Part shown: in pieces, positions 32,066 through 41,379 of the stretch
Position numbering within the stretch: position 1 is the stretch's first letter
How the letters are laid out: every line of letters begins with the position of its first letter
DNA from: Lichina pygmaea
Lineage: Eukaryota; Ascomycota; Lichinomycetes; Lichinales; Lichinaceae
Reading direction: 5' to 3'
DNA length: 64,000 nucleotides
NCBI GenBank assembly: GCA_963422465.1
Contig: OY730173.1
Coordinates: forward strand, 2,790,001-2,854,000
Notes under the pieces: model-generated
Databases searched by the model: none
What the model saw: the letters and a program-made list of their open reading frames with translations, nothing else
What the model was told of the DNA's origin: nothing
Made by a program: the position numbers and the translations under genes

Positions 32066-33748
32066 ATGTCGTCTTCCGGGCGCGATGGCCTCTGGGCAAG
32101 GTTGACGCGCAACGTCACCTGGTATCTGCTTTACATCATCGGCATATCTGTGCTTGGGCCGTTGCAATTCGGGTATCATCTCGTAAGGCTTGAATGCATT
32201 CTTGTTACACGTGTCGAGTCTGATCAGGCGTTGCAGGCCGAGCTCAATGCGCCCCAAAAGGCCATCACCTGCGAGGTCAAGGGCGACGGGGAAGACCAGC
32301 ATTCACGGCTGCCGAGATGCATACCCATGGACAGTCTCCGATATGGCCTGGTGACTTCGATATTCACTCTCGGCGGGCTTGTTGGCGCGCTGGCAGCTGG
32401 AGCTCTCTCGACCCGGTACGGACGTCTCTACACGATGCGCCTGGCGAGTGGTTTCTTCACCGCCGGGCCGCTACTAGAGGCTTTCGCCACGAACGTGCCC
32501 GTGTTCGCGATCGGACGTTTACTCTCCGGGCTCGGCGCCGGCGCCGCGATCGTCGTGGTGCCGATGTACATCTCTGAGATCGCGCCGCCCACCGAGAAGG
32601 GCATGTTCGGCGCCTTGACCCAGGTGTCCATCAACCTCGGTATTTTGATGACGCAGTTCCTGGGGCTGTTCCTCAGCAAAGCCCAGCTCTGGAGAGTCAT
32701 CCTCGGAGTGGCGGGCGGCATAGCCGTGGTTCAGTTCCTAGCGCTGTTCACCGTTGTCGAGAGCCCCCAGTGGATGAGCGCCCAGGGCGAGTCACTGAGG
32801 GCGAGGCAGACTCTGAAGCGTATCCGGAACGATGGTTACGACCTTGATGGAGAAGTTGCGCGATGGAGCGCCGGCATGATGGGGATGGACATTGGTATGA
32901 TTTTGGCCTCCTGTGGATCTCGGTGGGGATTCACATGCTCACTCGAACGTAGTGGATGAGAATGAAGCGCTTCTGGATGCTGAGGAGGATCCTGAACAAC
33001 ACAACGGCCCTAAGACTCCCAACAAGAGCTCTGAGGAGGACTCCAGCGTGGGCATCTTGGAGATCCTGCGACACCCGCTACACCGTACCGCAGTAGTGTC
33101 TGTTGTAGGAGTCATGCTGGCCCAGCAACTATGCGGTCAGTCCTTCTAGCCTTATACTGCGTCCCCTGACCTCGGCACCGTCCTGACCTTTCTGCAGGCA
33201 TCAACAGCATCATCATGTACTCCGTCGCCATCCTCTCGACCCTCCTTCCGACGCGGTCTGCGTCCATCACGGTGCTGATATCGGCCGTCAACCTCATCGT
33301 CACGGTGCTGGCGTCGCCGCTACCGGATCGCATCGGACGCAAGCCATGTCTGCTGATGTCGGTGGCGGGCATGGGTACCAACGCGCTGCTGATGGCCGTG
33401 TCGCTGTACTTCTCGCTGAGCATCCTGTCGGCCTTGGCGGCGCTGCTCTTCGTCGTCTCGTTCGCCGTCGGGCTCGGTCCCGTGCCGTTCATCCTGTCGA
33501 CCGAGCTCGTCAGCCAGGAGGCCGTCGGCGCCGCCCAGGCCTGGGCCCTCGCCGCCAACTGGATCGCGACCTTCTTGGTCGCGCAGTTCTTCCCCATCCT
33601 CAGCTCCGTGCTCGACCGCGGTCGCGTCTTCTACATCTTCACTGCCCTCTCCGTCGTCGCCTTCGCTTTCGTCTACTTCCGCGTGCCCGAGTCCAAGGGC
33701 ATGAAGGACGCTGACGAGGTCTGGGGACGGAAACGCGCACACGACTAG
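32066..33748 (+). CDS. MFS sugar transporter, Vps73-like
   Basis: Four exons (32066-32182, 32237-32894, 32953-33135, 33198-33748) give exactly 502 residues, the usual size of a 12-helix sugar porter. Visible family motifs: GPLQFGYHLAELNAPQ at helix 1 (as in yeast Vps73/Ybr241c), GALSTRYGRL between helices 2 and 3, RLLSGLGAGAAIVVVPMY then ISEIAP, VESPQWM after helix 6, QQLCGINSIIMYSV at helix 7, DRIGRKP between helices 8 and 9, and VPESKG at the end. Substrate is likely a hexose; the related yeast proteins sit in the vacuolar membrane, but location here is inferred. The gene converges on the aldo-keto reductase, with 387 bp between stops. Confidence 0.94.
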
Positions 33749-33824
33749 GGCCTGCCTGCTTCTTTCCATCTCTCTCTCTCTTGACGCGATTTCTTCATGT
33801 CATTCCGGTGCTGGGGTATGGGGA

Positions 33825-33861
33825 CGCTGAGGCGCTGAGGCGCCGAGGCGCCGAGGCGCTG
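33825..33861. repeat. Short minisatellite, 9-bp period
   Basis: Four copies of GAGGCGCTG/GAGGCGCCG follow the transporter stop codon by about 80 bp, in its probable 3' UTR. Confidence 0.85.
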
Positions 33862-34135
33862 TTATCTCACGCATCTATCTTGTGACATACGCCAGCTTTT
33901 CTTTTGGATAGACCGTGGCTGGCGAAAATGCCTGATCAGATCTTCACGACGCCCAGCTTAAATCATAATCCCGCTTCATAATCCCCTAGTCGATGTCAAG
34001 AGCAGCGTCTTTGTTTTGCGCTTCTTTTTCGGCCTTATCAGATACCACTCTGGATAACGGGCTGGCAACTACACACAACCGGTAGCTGAGGAAAAACCCA
34101 AACCCAAGGACCGCCTCAATAACCACACAGCTCTC

Positions 34136-35380
34136 TCACACGCCAAACAACGCCTTGAGCGTATCATACGTGTATTCCAGATCCAGATGCCAGTAATTCG
34201 GACAGTACGGCTTGGCGACCAGCCATGCCTCGTCAAGCGCCTGCACGACCTCATCCGGCAGCGGTCCCTTCTCGAGGTCAGCGAGATTACCCTTGAGCTG
34301 GTCGAAGCTGCTGACGCCGATGATGACGCCGTCGTTGCCGTTGGAGATCTTTAGCGCTGAGTGGTGCACGACCCAGCGAAAGGCCGTCTCGAGGAGTGTC
34401 AGGTTGTGCTTCTGCACCACGGGCTCGATCAGCCGAAGGGCCTCGAAGGTGGAGTCCTTGAAATATCGCTTGCGGTACATGCTCCCCATGTGGCCGACGC
34501 TGTCGCTGTATCGGCCCTCGGCCGGCACGTCGCTGGTCTTGTACTTCCCGCTGAACAGACCGCCTGCGAGCGGGTTGTAGATCACAATGTCCAGTCCGTA
34601 GCGTCGACACGCCGGGATGAGCTCTGGTTCAATGGCTCGAGCTATAACCCAGACAAACATGAGCATCCGTAAGCACGCTGGACAGAGAAGGCTTGGGCCG
34701 TCAACTTGAGCTGCGGCGGCAAGGGTCCACATACTGATGGCGTTATACATTGCCTGATACAGCGTCGGCCTGACCCAACCGCGCATCTTGCAGATCAAGA
34801 CGACTTCTGCGACTTCGAAGGCGGTGAAATTGGAGAGGGCAAACTCGATGAATTTGCCCTCCTTGTGGAGGTCGTTGACGGCTTCAAGTGTCTCCTCGAA
34901 AGGGACCGAGCGATCGGCGGCGTGCAGATAGAAGACGTCGACCTGGTTGGTGTCCAGTTCCTTCAGCGACTCATGCACTTTCTGCTTCAAGATTTCGGGC
35001 TTGTGCAGCCCTGGCTCGGTTGGATACCACTTCGTGGCAAGCTTCAAGCCGCGTTCCTGCCATTTCGCCTGTGCCGTGAAGTTCTCCTGCTGGCCACCGA
35101 CGTACATCCGGGCTGGCGATGGTCGTCGATCGACGGATCTCGTCAGCTACTGTTCGACAATAGAACCTGTCCTGTAGGATAGACTATACGAGAGAGAAAC
35201 CGGAATTGATATTTCATGCGTACCTGTATCAACTTCATTATACCCTTGCTGCTGGAAATAGTCGAGACACTTGTTGTATTCGTCCAGCGACGTTATCCGT
35301 GCTCCCTGGCTCGTGTTTGGTCCAAAGGTCATCAGACCTAGGATGATGCGCGGCTTGGGCGATTGAGCGATGAGCGGCAT
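34136..35380 (-). CDS. Aldo-keto reductase, AKR7 (aflatoxin aldehyde reductase) type
   Basis: NADPH-dependent reductase of aldehydes, cytosolic. Three exons (35224-35380, 34735-35112, 34136-34641) give exactly 346 residues. Motifs: ILGLMTFGP at the N-terminus, EVDTARMYVGGQQE (catalytic Asp and Tyr), LATKWYP (catalytic Lys), DVFYLHAADRSVP (catalytic His), EFALSNF, YNAITRAIEPELIPACRRYG, IYNPLAGGLFSGKY and IIGVSSFDQLKGNL for cofactor binding. The full tetrad Asp-Tyr-Lys-His is present. Start: MPLIAQSPKPRIILG at 35380; an in-frame ATG 54 nt upstream (35434) would add 18 residues and is less like the family. Introns are 111 and 93 nt. Confidence 0.94.
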
Positions 35381-35992
35381 CTTGGACGTCGACAATGTCA
35401 CTGCGCTCTGAAAGATATTCTGGCTTTGCTGCAATCAATCGTTAGGCCTCCTCCTACCTGATCGCGAGTCGTGGCAGTGAAGATACGGCTCGTCGGTTGA
35501 GCTTCAACAGCTGCCCCACCTTAGACCAGGACTTTTGTTCCTGGAACCCCGCCACGCTAGTTGCCGTTGTTCGTAGCACCTAAGGTTGCACAAACGTGGC
35601 CACACCTTACCACTGCTACAAAGACGTGTGTGGACAGCAGTAGTGTGACTGATTACAGTTGCAGGTTTCGTTGTCAGGAAGAAGAAAAAAAAGACAAAAC
35701 GGAGGTGAGATTCGAAACTGAAAAAGTAGTCCTTATTCAGGTGTATTTCCAAAGATTGATGCATCGGAGTAATTGAGGTTAGGTCAGGTCGCTTCTGGTA
35801 AAAGGCAAGAGGCGAATTCTAAACCACCTAACCTCACCCCGGAGGTAGTTTTTGATTAAAAATAATATATGTTCATACCCAAGATACCGAGTGACAACTT
35901 GCAATGCGTACACCCTATACGTACTTCCGTATGCGACCTCGGTTCAAAAGAAGAGTTCACCTTCGCGCTGGCGGCAGCAGTACTGGACAAGG
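35381..35992. promoter_or_regulatory. Divergent intergenic region with a short inverted repeat
   Basis: Promoter region between the reductase and the HIT gene. GAGGTTAGGT at about 35776 and ACCTAACCTC at about 35826 form a 10-bp inverted repeat with a 40-bp loop. No gene was recognised. Confidence 0.4.
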
Positions 35993-37103
35993 ATGATGGC
36001 GTGCATCTTCTGTCGCATAGTCAAGGGTATGTCTTCGCAGCCTAGCTCCATCATCCTCAATTGGCTCACAAGTGCTGATGATGATCTTTCAGGAGAAATT
36101 CCATCCTTCAAGCTCTTTGAGAGCGACAAGGTCTTTGCTTTCATGGACATTCAGCCTTTGAGTCGCGGACATGCCGTACGTGGTTCTTGCCCGTGTCATC
36201 TTTGAAATGCTCTACCTATAACGCACGGAATGGGCATTTGGTCTCTTATTTTATCTTTATGTGGAGCCCGGCAAGACCAGCAGGACACAGAAGTCTTGAT
36301 TTTCTGTGTGGTCACATCTTCTAGACAGTCAAGGAATTTGCGAACGGGAAGGGGAAGTTGGACATCTCGAGGCTGACGGAAACAAACTGTTGTCGAATGT
36401 AGCTCGTTATACCCAAGCACCACGGGCAGAAGCTCACGGATATACCAGATGATCAACTGCAGGACATCTTGGTCAGTATTCCCTCTCGATCGTTAAGAAA
36501 CTAAACAGTACAAACTCTGTCTTGTGTCTTGAAGCCATCAGAAAGGGACCTTGAGTTTTGATAAGAGTGCGATGCTGACTGCAACAACGCTCAAACAGTC
36601 AGTGGCCAAGAAAATCGCCAAGGCTGTCGGCGCTGAAAACTACAACATCCTGCAAAACAACGGACGATTGGCGCATCAAGTCGTTGATCATGTGAGACGT
36701 TCTCTTCTACTCCTTTTTGCTCACGATGCATACCTCCCTGAGGTAGCAGCCATACTCCAATCAACTACCCATTGGCTTGAAAGGTTACGACAAGTGCCTC
36801 AACCACAGCAAGCCTATAAGAGATGCCCAACAGCTAACAGAAACACGTCAATGCTTGGACGTGGACAAAAGGTTCATTTCCACCTGGTCAGTAGCCCTCA
36901 CTGTCTCACCCTCTTGTTCTCTTCTCCAGTCCAATGTCTTCTCTCATATCCACAAAGATATCTTCCCTCGAAATTAACAACAGAATCAGATCCCCAAACC
37001 AAACAACGAAGAGGGCCTTGGTATTGGCTGGCCCACGCAATCGGTGGATAAGACTGTCTTGGAGAAAGTATTTGAGGACATCAAGGCGCGTATTGCTGGG
37101 TAG
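35993..37103 (+). CDS. HNT1: HIT-family adenosine 5'-monophosphoramidase (Hnt1/Hint)
   Basis: Hydrolyses AMP-lysine and related phosphoramidates; Hint proteins act as dimers in nucleus and cytosol. Six exons (35993-36026, 36093-36175, 36403-36471, 36599-36691, 36872-36886, 36990-37103) total 135 residues, the normal Hint length. Motifs: CIFCRIVKGEIPSFKLFESD, AFMDIQPLSRGHALVIPKHH, NYNILQNNGRLAHQ and the triad DHVHFHLIPKPN. The first triad histidine is in exon 4; the other two are in exon 5, a 15-nt microexon coding VHFHL. The first intron is 66 nt (a multiple of three) without an in-frame stop. The upstream ATG at 35852 is not used in the family. Confidence 0.92.
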
Positions 37104-37594
37104 TGTGGGCTGAGTCGAGCTGTGCCGGATATACAGCTAAACTGGACGATTAAGAAACAGCTCTCTGTCTGTTACACACTGTAATACGTGACTGGTCTGT
37201 GAACATTCAGCACCGAGCTACCAACCTCTAGCACCTACAGGTAGGACCCGAAAATCAGAACGAGCCTAGCTGTAGACTTGGCATCCGTACGGTAGAGATA
37301 CCGTCGACCGCAAAAAGACCCAACTCTGATCTTTCGTCGGGCAACAGGGGCGGTTGTCACCATACTTTTGAGATTCTGGAAGCACCGTGCTCAACTTGCA
37401 GTCTCTTGCGGTGGAAGATTGGCTCATAATTCAGACGGTATAGCCCTTGGCGTGCCTCGCAACTACTTACCATCCATGACTAAGCTTCCACAGGGCTGCT
37501 TGGACACCGTACGGTAATGGGTCTTATTCAGCAATCAACAACAGTCTGTCGTAGACTTTCACATACCTGACACACGACATTTACAATTGCAAAC
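37104..37594. other. Intergenic, no gene seen
   Basis: About 490 bp between the HIT gene and RSA3. No feature is supported beyond the promoter expected for RSA3. Confidence 0.4.
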
Positions 37595-38232
37595 ATGGGA
37601 AAGCGAGACAAGAGCGATAAATCAAGACGGAAGGAGAAACGTGTTGATCCAAGTATGTTCGTCACACGATTTGTACATACGTACCCCTCTCATGTTCTGG
37701 GACACGATCATGGGAAGCCGACAATAACAAAAGTCACGTACAGCAGCTGCCAGAGAGGCCGTAGAAGGAGGCGGACCACGTGTTGACACCCAGAACACCG
37801 ATCAGGAGGTGAGATCTTTTCCTCTCCATGTATTCTCTAAAGATGGATACAAAACGATTATGCTCCCGCGTCGTCGTCGCCATATCTCCAAGCTTCACTA
37901 TATTTACAGGAGAAACCGCGCAGATGCTGGATTCGCCCGCCCAGCAGCAGCAGCAGCAGCAGCAGGAGCAGCAGCAACAGGCCAATCACGTTCAAACAGA
38001 CTATCCCCCTCTTGACCTGGGCAACGAAGAAGAGGTGAACGAGGCGTTCGAGGAGTTGTACCTGCAGCGGATGACGACCGAGTTCGCCGACGATCTGGAC
38101 ACGCTGAGGCGGGCGGACGACTTCGCCGACGCCTCGGTTCCCATCTTGATCACCGCGCTAAAGCAAGGGACCGATGTTTTCTCCCTTGAAGAGAAGAGGG
38201 CTGTCGTCGAGGCGGCAAGGAGAAGAATTTGA
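37595..38232 (+). CDS. RSA3: Ribosome assembly protein 3 (Rsa3) family
   Basis: Nucleolar factor for 60S subunit maturation. Exon 1 starts MGKRDKSDKSRRKEKRVDP. A second exon likely reads AAREAVEGGG then RVDTQNTDQE. The last exon reads GETAQMLDSPA, a glutamine run of about 13 residues (CAG repeats at 37941-37980), and the Rsa3 domain FEELYLQRMTTEFADDLDTL, RRADDFADASVPILITALKQ, GTDVFSLEEK. The domain is the basis of the call. Boundaries of the middle exon are not settled: two adjacent CAG acceptors exist (37739-37744 region) and I found no fully frame-consistent donor for the second intron with standard GT-AG ends, so part of the model may be wrong. Confidence 0.72.
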
Positions 38233-39541
38233 CGGGCGTGCCGCTAGCTGTACTATATATTTCTACCTATACTACTTGCTTTCGGGATTCTTGGGGCGAT
38301 GTGGGCAAGATGCCGATATTGGGCCCTCTCTCTCTCTCCGTCTGGAGTCTACACTAAACGGGAGTTTTGTGTGTTCACGCTGCTAGTGGGATGCTTCATT
38401 GACCCACTTGTTTCGACGTACTTCCTCACCCACGTCCAAAGCGCTGTCCCGTGTCTGGCTCATCCTTTCCAGACTCCCTTGGTGTATCCCTTGACGTGCC
38501 TGAGCTAAGTGAGCGGGGCCAACTCGAGATGAGTCCCGAGCTTGGCTCTCTTGATTCGATTGGAAGGGTGGTGGTCTCTGTTTCTGCAGCATAGCAGCTA
38601 GGCGGTCACCGCGGTTCGAAAGGTAGAAGGCACAATCCCGAAGATAAAGCGCCCCATCAGGACTGCTGGAGCTACAAGGCATCAGTCTGCTCAGAGAGGG
38701 GAGAAGAAGCTGTCGATTGAAGCCCCTCTGGACTCCAGGGCTATAGGCCCCCTATCTAGCTGACCAACGCTAATGACTAAGCCACGCTCAGCCCTGGCCC
38801 TGCCTTTGGCCGCAACAAGGACACTTTCGCCGGTACTTAACTAGGGCAGCTGATACCTACCTACGACGCCTCTCCCGCGAGCGCATAGCATACTGGAGTC
38901 CACATCCGTTATTGCCCATCAACTGCACCATGTAGGATTCCATAGGTCCCCTACGACGCCCCAGAAAACCTCGCACGCAGAAACTGGAAAGGTAATGCAA
39001 GATTTCGAGCACTGAAAGACAAGCAGTATATATAACAAGATTATTAAAGTACTCAAATGAAAAAACATCCATGACAACGCCTTGAAAATGAATACCAAGT
39101 CATCTCGAGCCTAGAGAGAGCAATCTCTTGGGCTTGAACAAGAGGAGTGCGAAAAGGGGAAGAGATCAACCGAAACAGTAACTGGCAGTGAAAATAACAC
39201 GAACATTAGAAAAGGATGGGTGCTGGGATAGAGACGCAAGGACAAAGTAAAAGTTGATGGAGTTATTAAAAGACCCCAGAGGACTGCCGACACTCCAGCC
39301 TTGAGCAGAGTACAGAGACGGATTCTCGAAAAGGTGGAAGCGGAAGGGGAATAGAGGTAAGGGAAGAGTGACGCAAAGTAGGAAGGAGAGGTCAACGTCC
39401 ATCAACCAGGCTCCTGTCACAGATAATGAAATGCTGTTGCCGCATGTGTGAAGGACATCGTTGACACTCCATCAGCACTTGCCGCGGCTGTTGATCATGT
39501 TGGTGTCACGGCCTATTGGGCTGCTTTATTAGTCAGTTGAT
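38233..39541. other. Intergenic, contains one dispersed repeat copy
   Basis: No gene recognised. The inverted partner of the repeat at 22755 lies at about 38745-38820. A tRNA was considered near 38600-38650 because of GGTTCGAAAG, but no T-stem or acceptor stem pairs. Confidence 0.45.
38745..38820 (-). repeat. Dispersed repeat, inverted relative to 22755-22833
   Basis: On the minus strand it reads CTTGTTGCGGC, GCAGGGCCAGGGCTGAG, TGGCTTAGTCA, AGCTAGATAGGGGG, matching the copy 16 kb away in order and spacing. Confidence 0.55.
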
Positions 39542-41379
39542 TCACTTGCCCTTTGTGGCCCGGCTGCGCGTGGTTGCTCCTCTCCCAGCGCCCCGGCCTC
39601 CGCCTCTGCCTCCGCCTCGACCTCGACCTCCCTTGGGAGTAGTGGGCGGTGGTGAACCCTTTGACTTATTTGTCTTTCTTTTCTTCCGTCCCGGTTCTTC
39701 GGCTTCGTCGTCTGCGTCTTCGTCGTCTTCATCGTCGGCAGGTACTCGGGGCTTTGTTGGCGGAGGTAGTATGGTCCGTGTTTTCTTGCCTCGCCCCTTG
39801 CCCGGTGTCACTTTCGGCTGTTTCGTGGGCTGTGCGTCGCTGTCCGCGTCATCATCATCATCATCATCATCGTCATCATCGCTCCCGTCTCGCTTTCGCT
39901 TGTCACCAGCCCCGGGCTTTTTGGGGGGTTTTGCGGTCCCAGGCCCACTCGGCGAGGAGAGAACTCCCTGCTGTCGGCGGATATCTTGGATCTCGGGAAC
40001 CCGGTTTCTCTGTGTCGACAGGCTGGGCCCTGTGCGGGCTGGCCGACGCTCACCGGGACGAGATTTCAAGATCTTCCCTTCAAATTTGGCGTTGAATTCT
40101 TTGGTCACCTTCCTCCAGTTAATCTGCGGGGTTTTTCGGTGTTCTTCGATGAGAAAGTCGATCTCCTCGGGAGCGAATGGCACGAAAGGCTCCCGAGTCA
40201 CACCAAGATGGCGCCTGAAATAAGGTTAGCAACTCTCCTGCAAGCCTGCACGAGATTCAATACTGGGGCTTGAAACATACCGGAAAGTCTGCTGACGCCA
40301 ACGGTTCAAGTCACGAATGCTTTGGGCGCTGTGCGCATCTTTAGTCACTCATGATCTTCCTGCGCTTAGGACATTGACTCACTCGTTCCAGTTGACCTTC
40401 TTGGAGTGTTTGAAATCCTTCTTTTTCAAAGTCCCGTCCTTCTTTCGGATATATATCTCGATGTACGTCTTGGAGGGTTCGCGTTTACCACTGACAGCCT
40501 TGACCCGGTCGACATTCTTATTTTTCTTATCCAGTTCAGAATCAGATCCCTTTGAATGGGCGAGTTAGCGCACATAACCCAAAGGTCGCCGATGCAGAAG
40601 CTTGCCTTGTTAGTGTTTCTGCCGCCACCGGCTCCTGGAGCTCCCTTCCCAGTGCCCTTCCCAGTGCCCTTCCCGGTGCCGGGCTTGTTCCTCCCGGTGC
40701 CCTTTCCGGTGCCCTTCCCGGTGCCGGGCTTGTCCTTCCCCGGAGTTCTTGGTACTACATCCGAGTCGCTATCTGAGTCTTCTGGGGTTGGAACATCTGA
40801 CGAGCTCTCTCCGGTAGGTTCATCGTCGTCAGAGTCGGAGTACTGCAGAAAATCGGCATCAGGGTCGACGTCCTCCATGGATACATCATCTGGTTGATCT
40901 GGTTGATCTGATTGGGAAGGTGCATCTGGCATCCCAGTATCTTCGGAGAGAATGTCCTCATCGTCGGAGAGAATCTCGTCACCAGCGTCACCCTCACCGC
41001 TGTCATCGAAGAAGATGTGTCTCTCTTCCTGCAGGTCCTGGATAGCCTGATCATTTTCATCATGCAGGTCTTGCGGAACCGTCGTATAGGTAGGCCCGCC
41101 AGTATCTCGAAGAGCAATCGGATACAATTGGCCGTCACTATCATCGTGGCCACCAGTGCGGATGCGGGTTGCCGGCCGCTCGGTTCCACTGGTTGTAGGT
41201 GACGAATCAGCATTCCCATCAGGCCCGGATGGGTATTTCCGTATGATCTGGACGAAACTGTGAGGATTAATTTGCGGGCCAGTACCAGTGCGCTGGCGCG
41301 AGCCCCGGCCACTAGCACATGCAAGTCTTATTGCTTCGTTGAGATTGGCGTTGTGACTGGAGTCTGATCTTGGCGCCAT
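39542..41379 (-). CDS. Nuclear protein with Myb/SANT-like segment and RGG tail
   Basis: Four exons (40606-41379, 40383-40549, 40281-40328, 39542-40214) give exactly 553 residues. The N-terminus MAPRSDSSHNANLNEAIRLA precedes a long acidic disordered region with DDDE runs and Lys/Gly/Thr repeats (KPGTGKGTGKGTG). The ordered core spans exons 2-4: KTYIEIYIRKKDGTLKKKDF, VNWNDAQSIRDLNRWRQQTF, RRHLGVTREPFVPFAPEEID and FLIEEHRKTPQINWRKVTKE; spacing of Trp and aromatic residues resembles Myb/SANT helices. The tail has an 11-residue Asp run, a basic KKRKTNKSK and an RGRGGGRGGGRGAGRG box. Likely a chromatin or RNA-associated nuclear protein. Intron 1 (40550-40605) has a GC donor (AAG/GCAAGC). Confidence 0.82.

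Noticed and set aside
38590-38650. Possible tRNA from GGTTCGAAAG
   Set aside because: Neither the T stem nor an acceptor stem can be paired.
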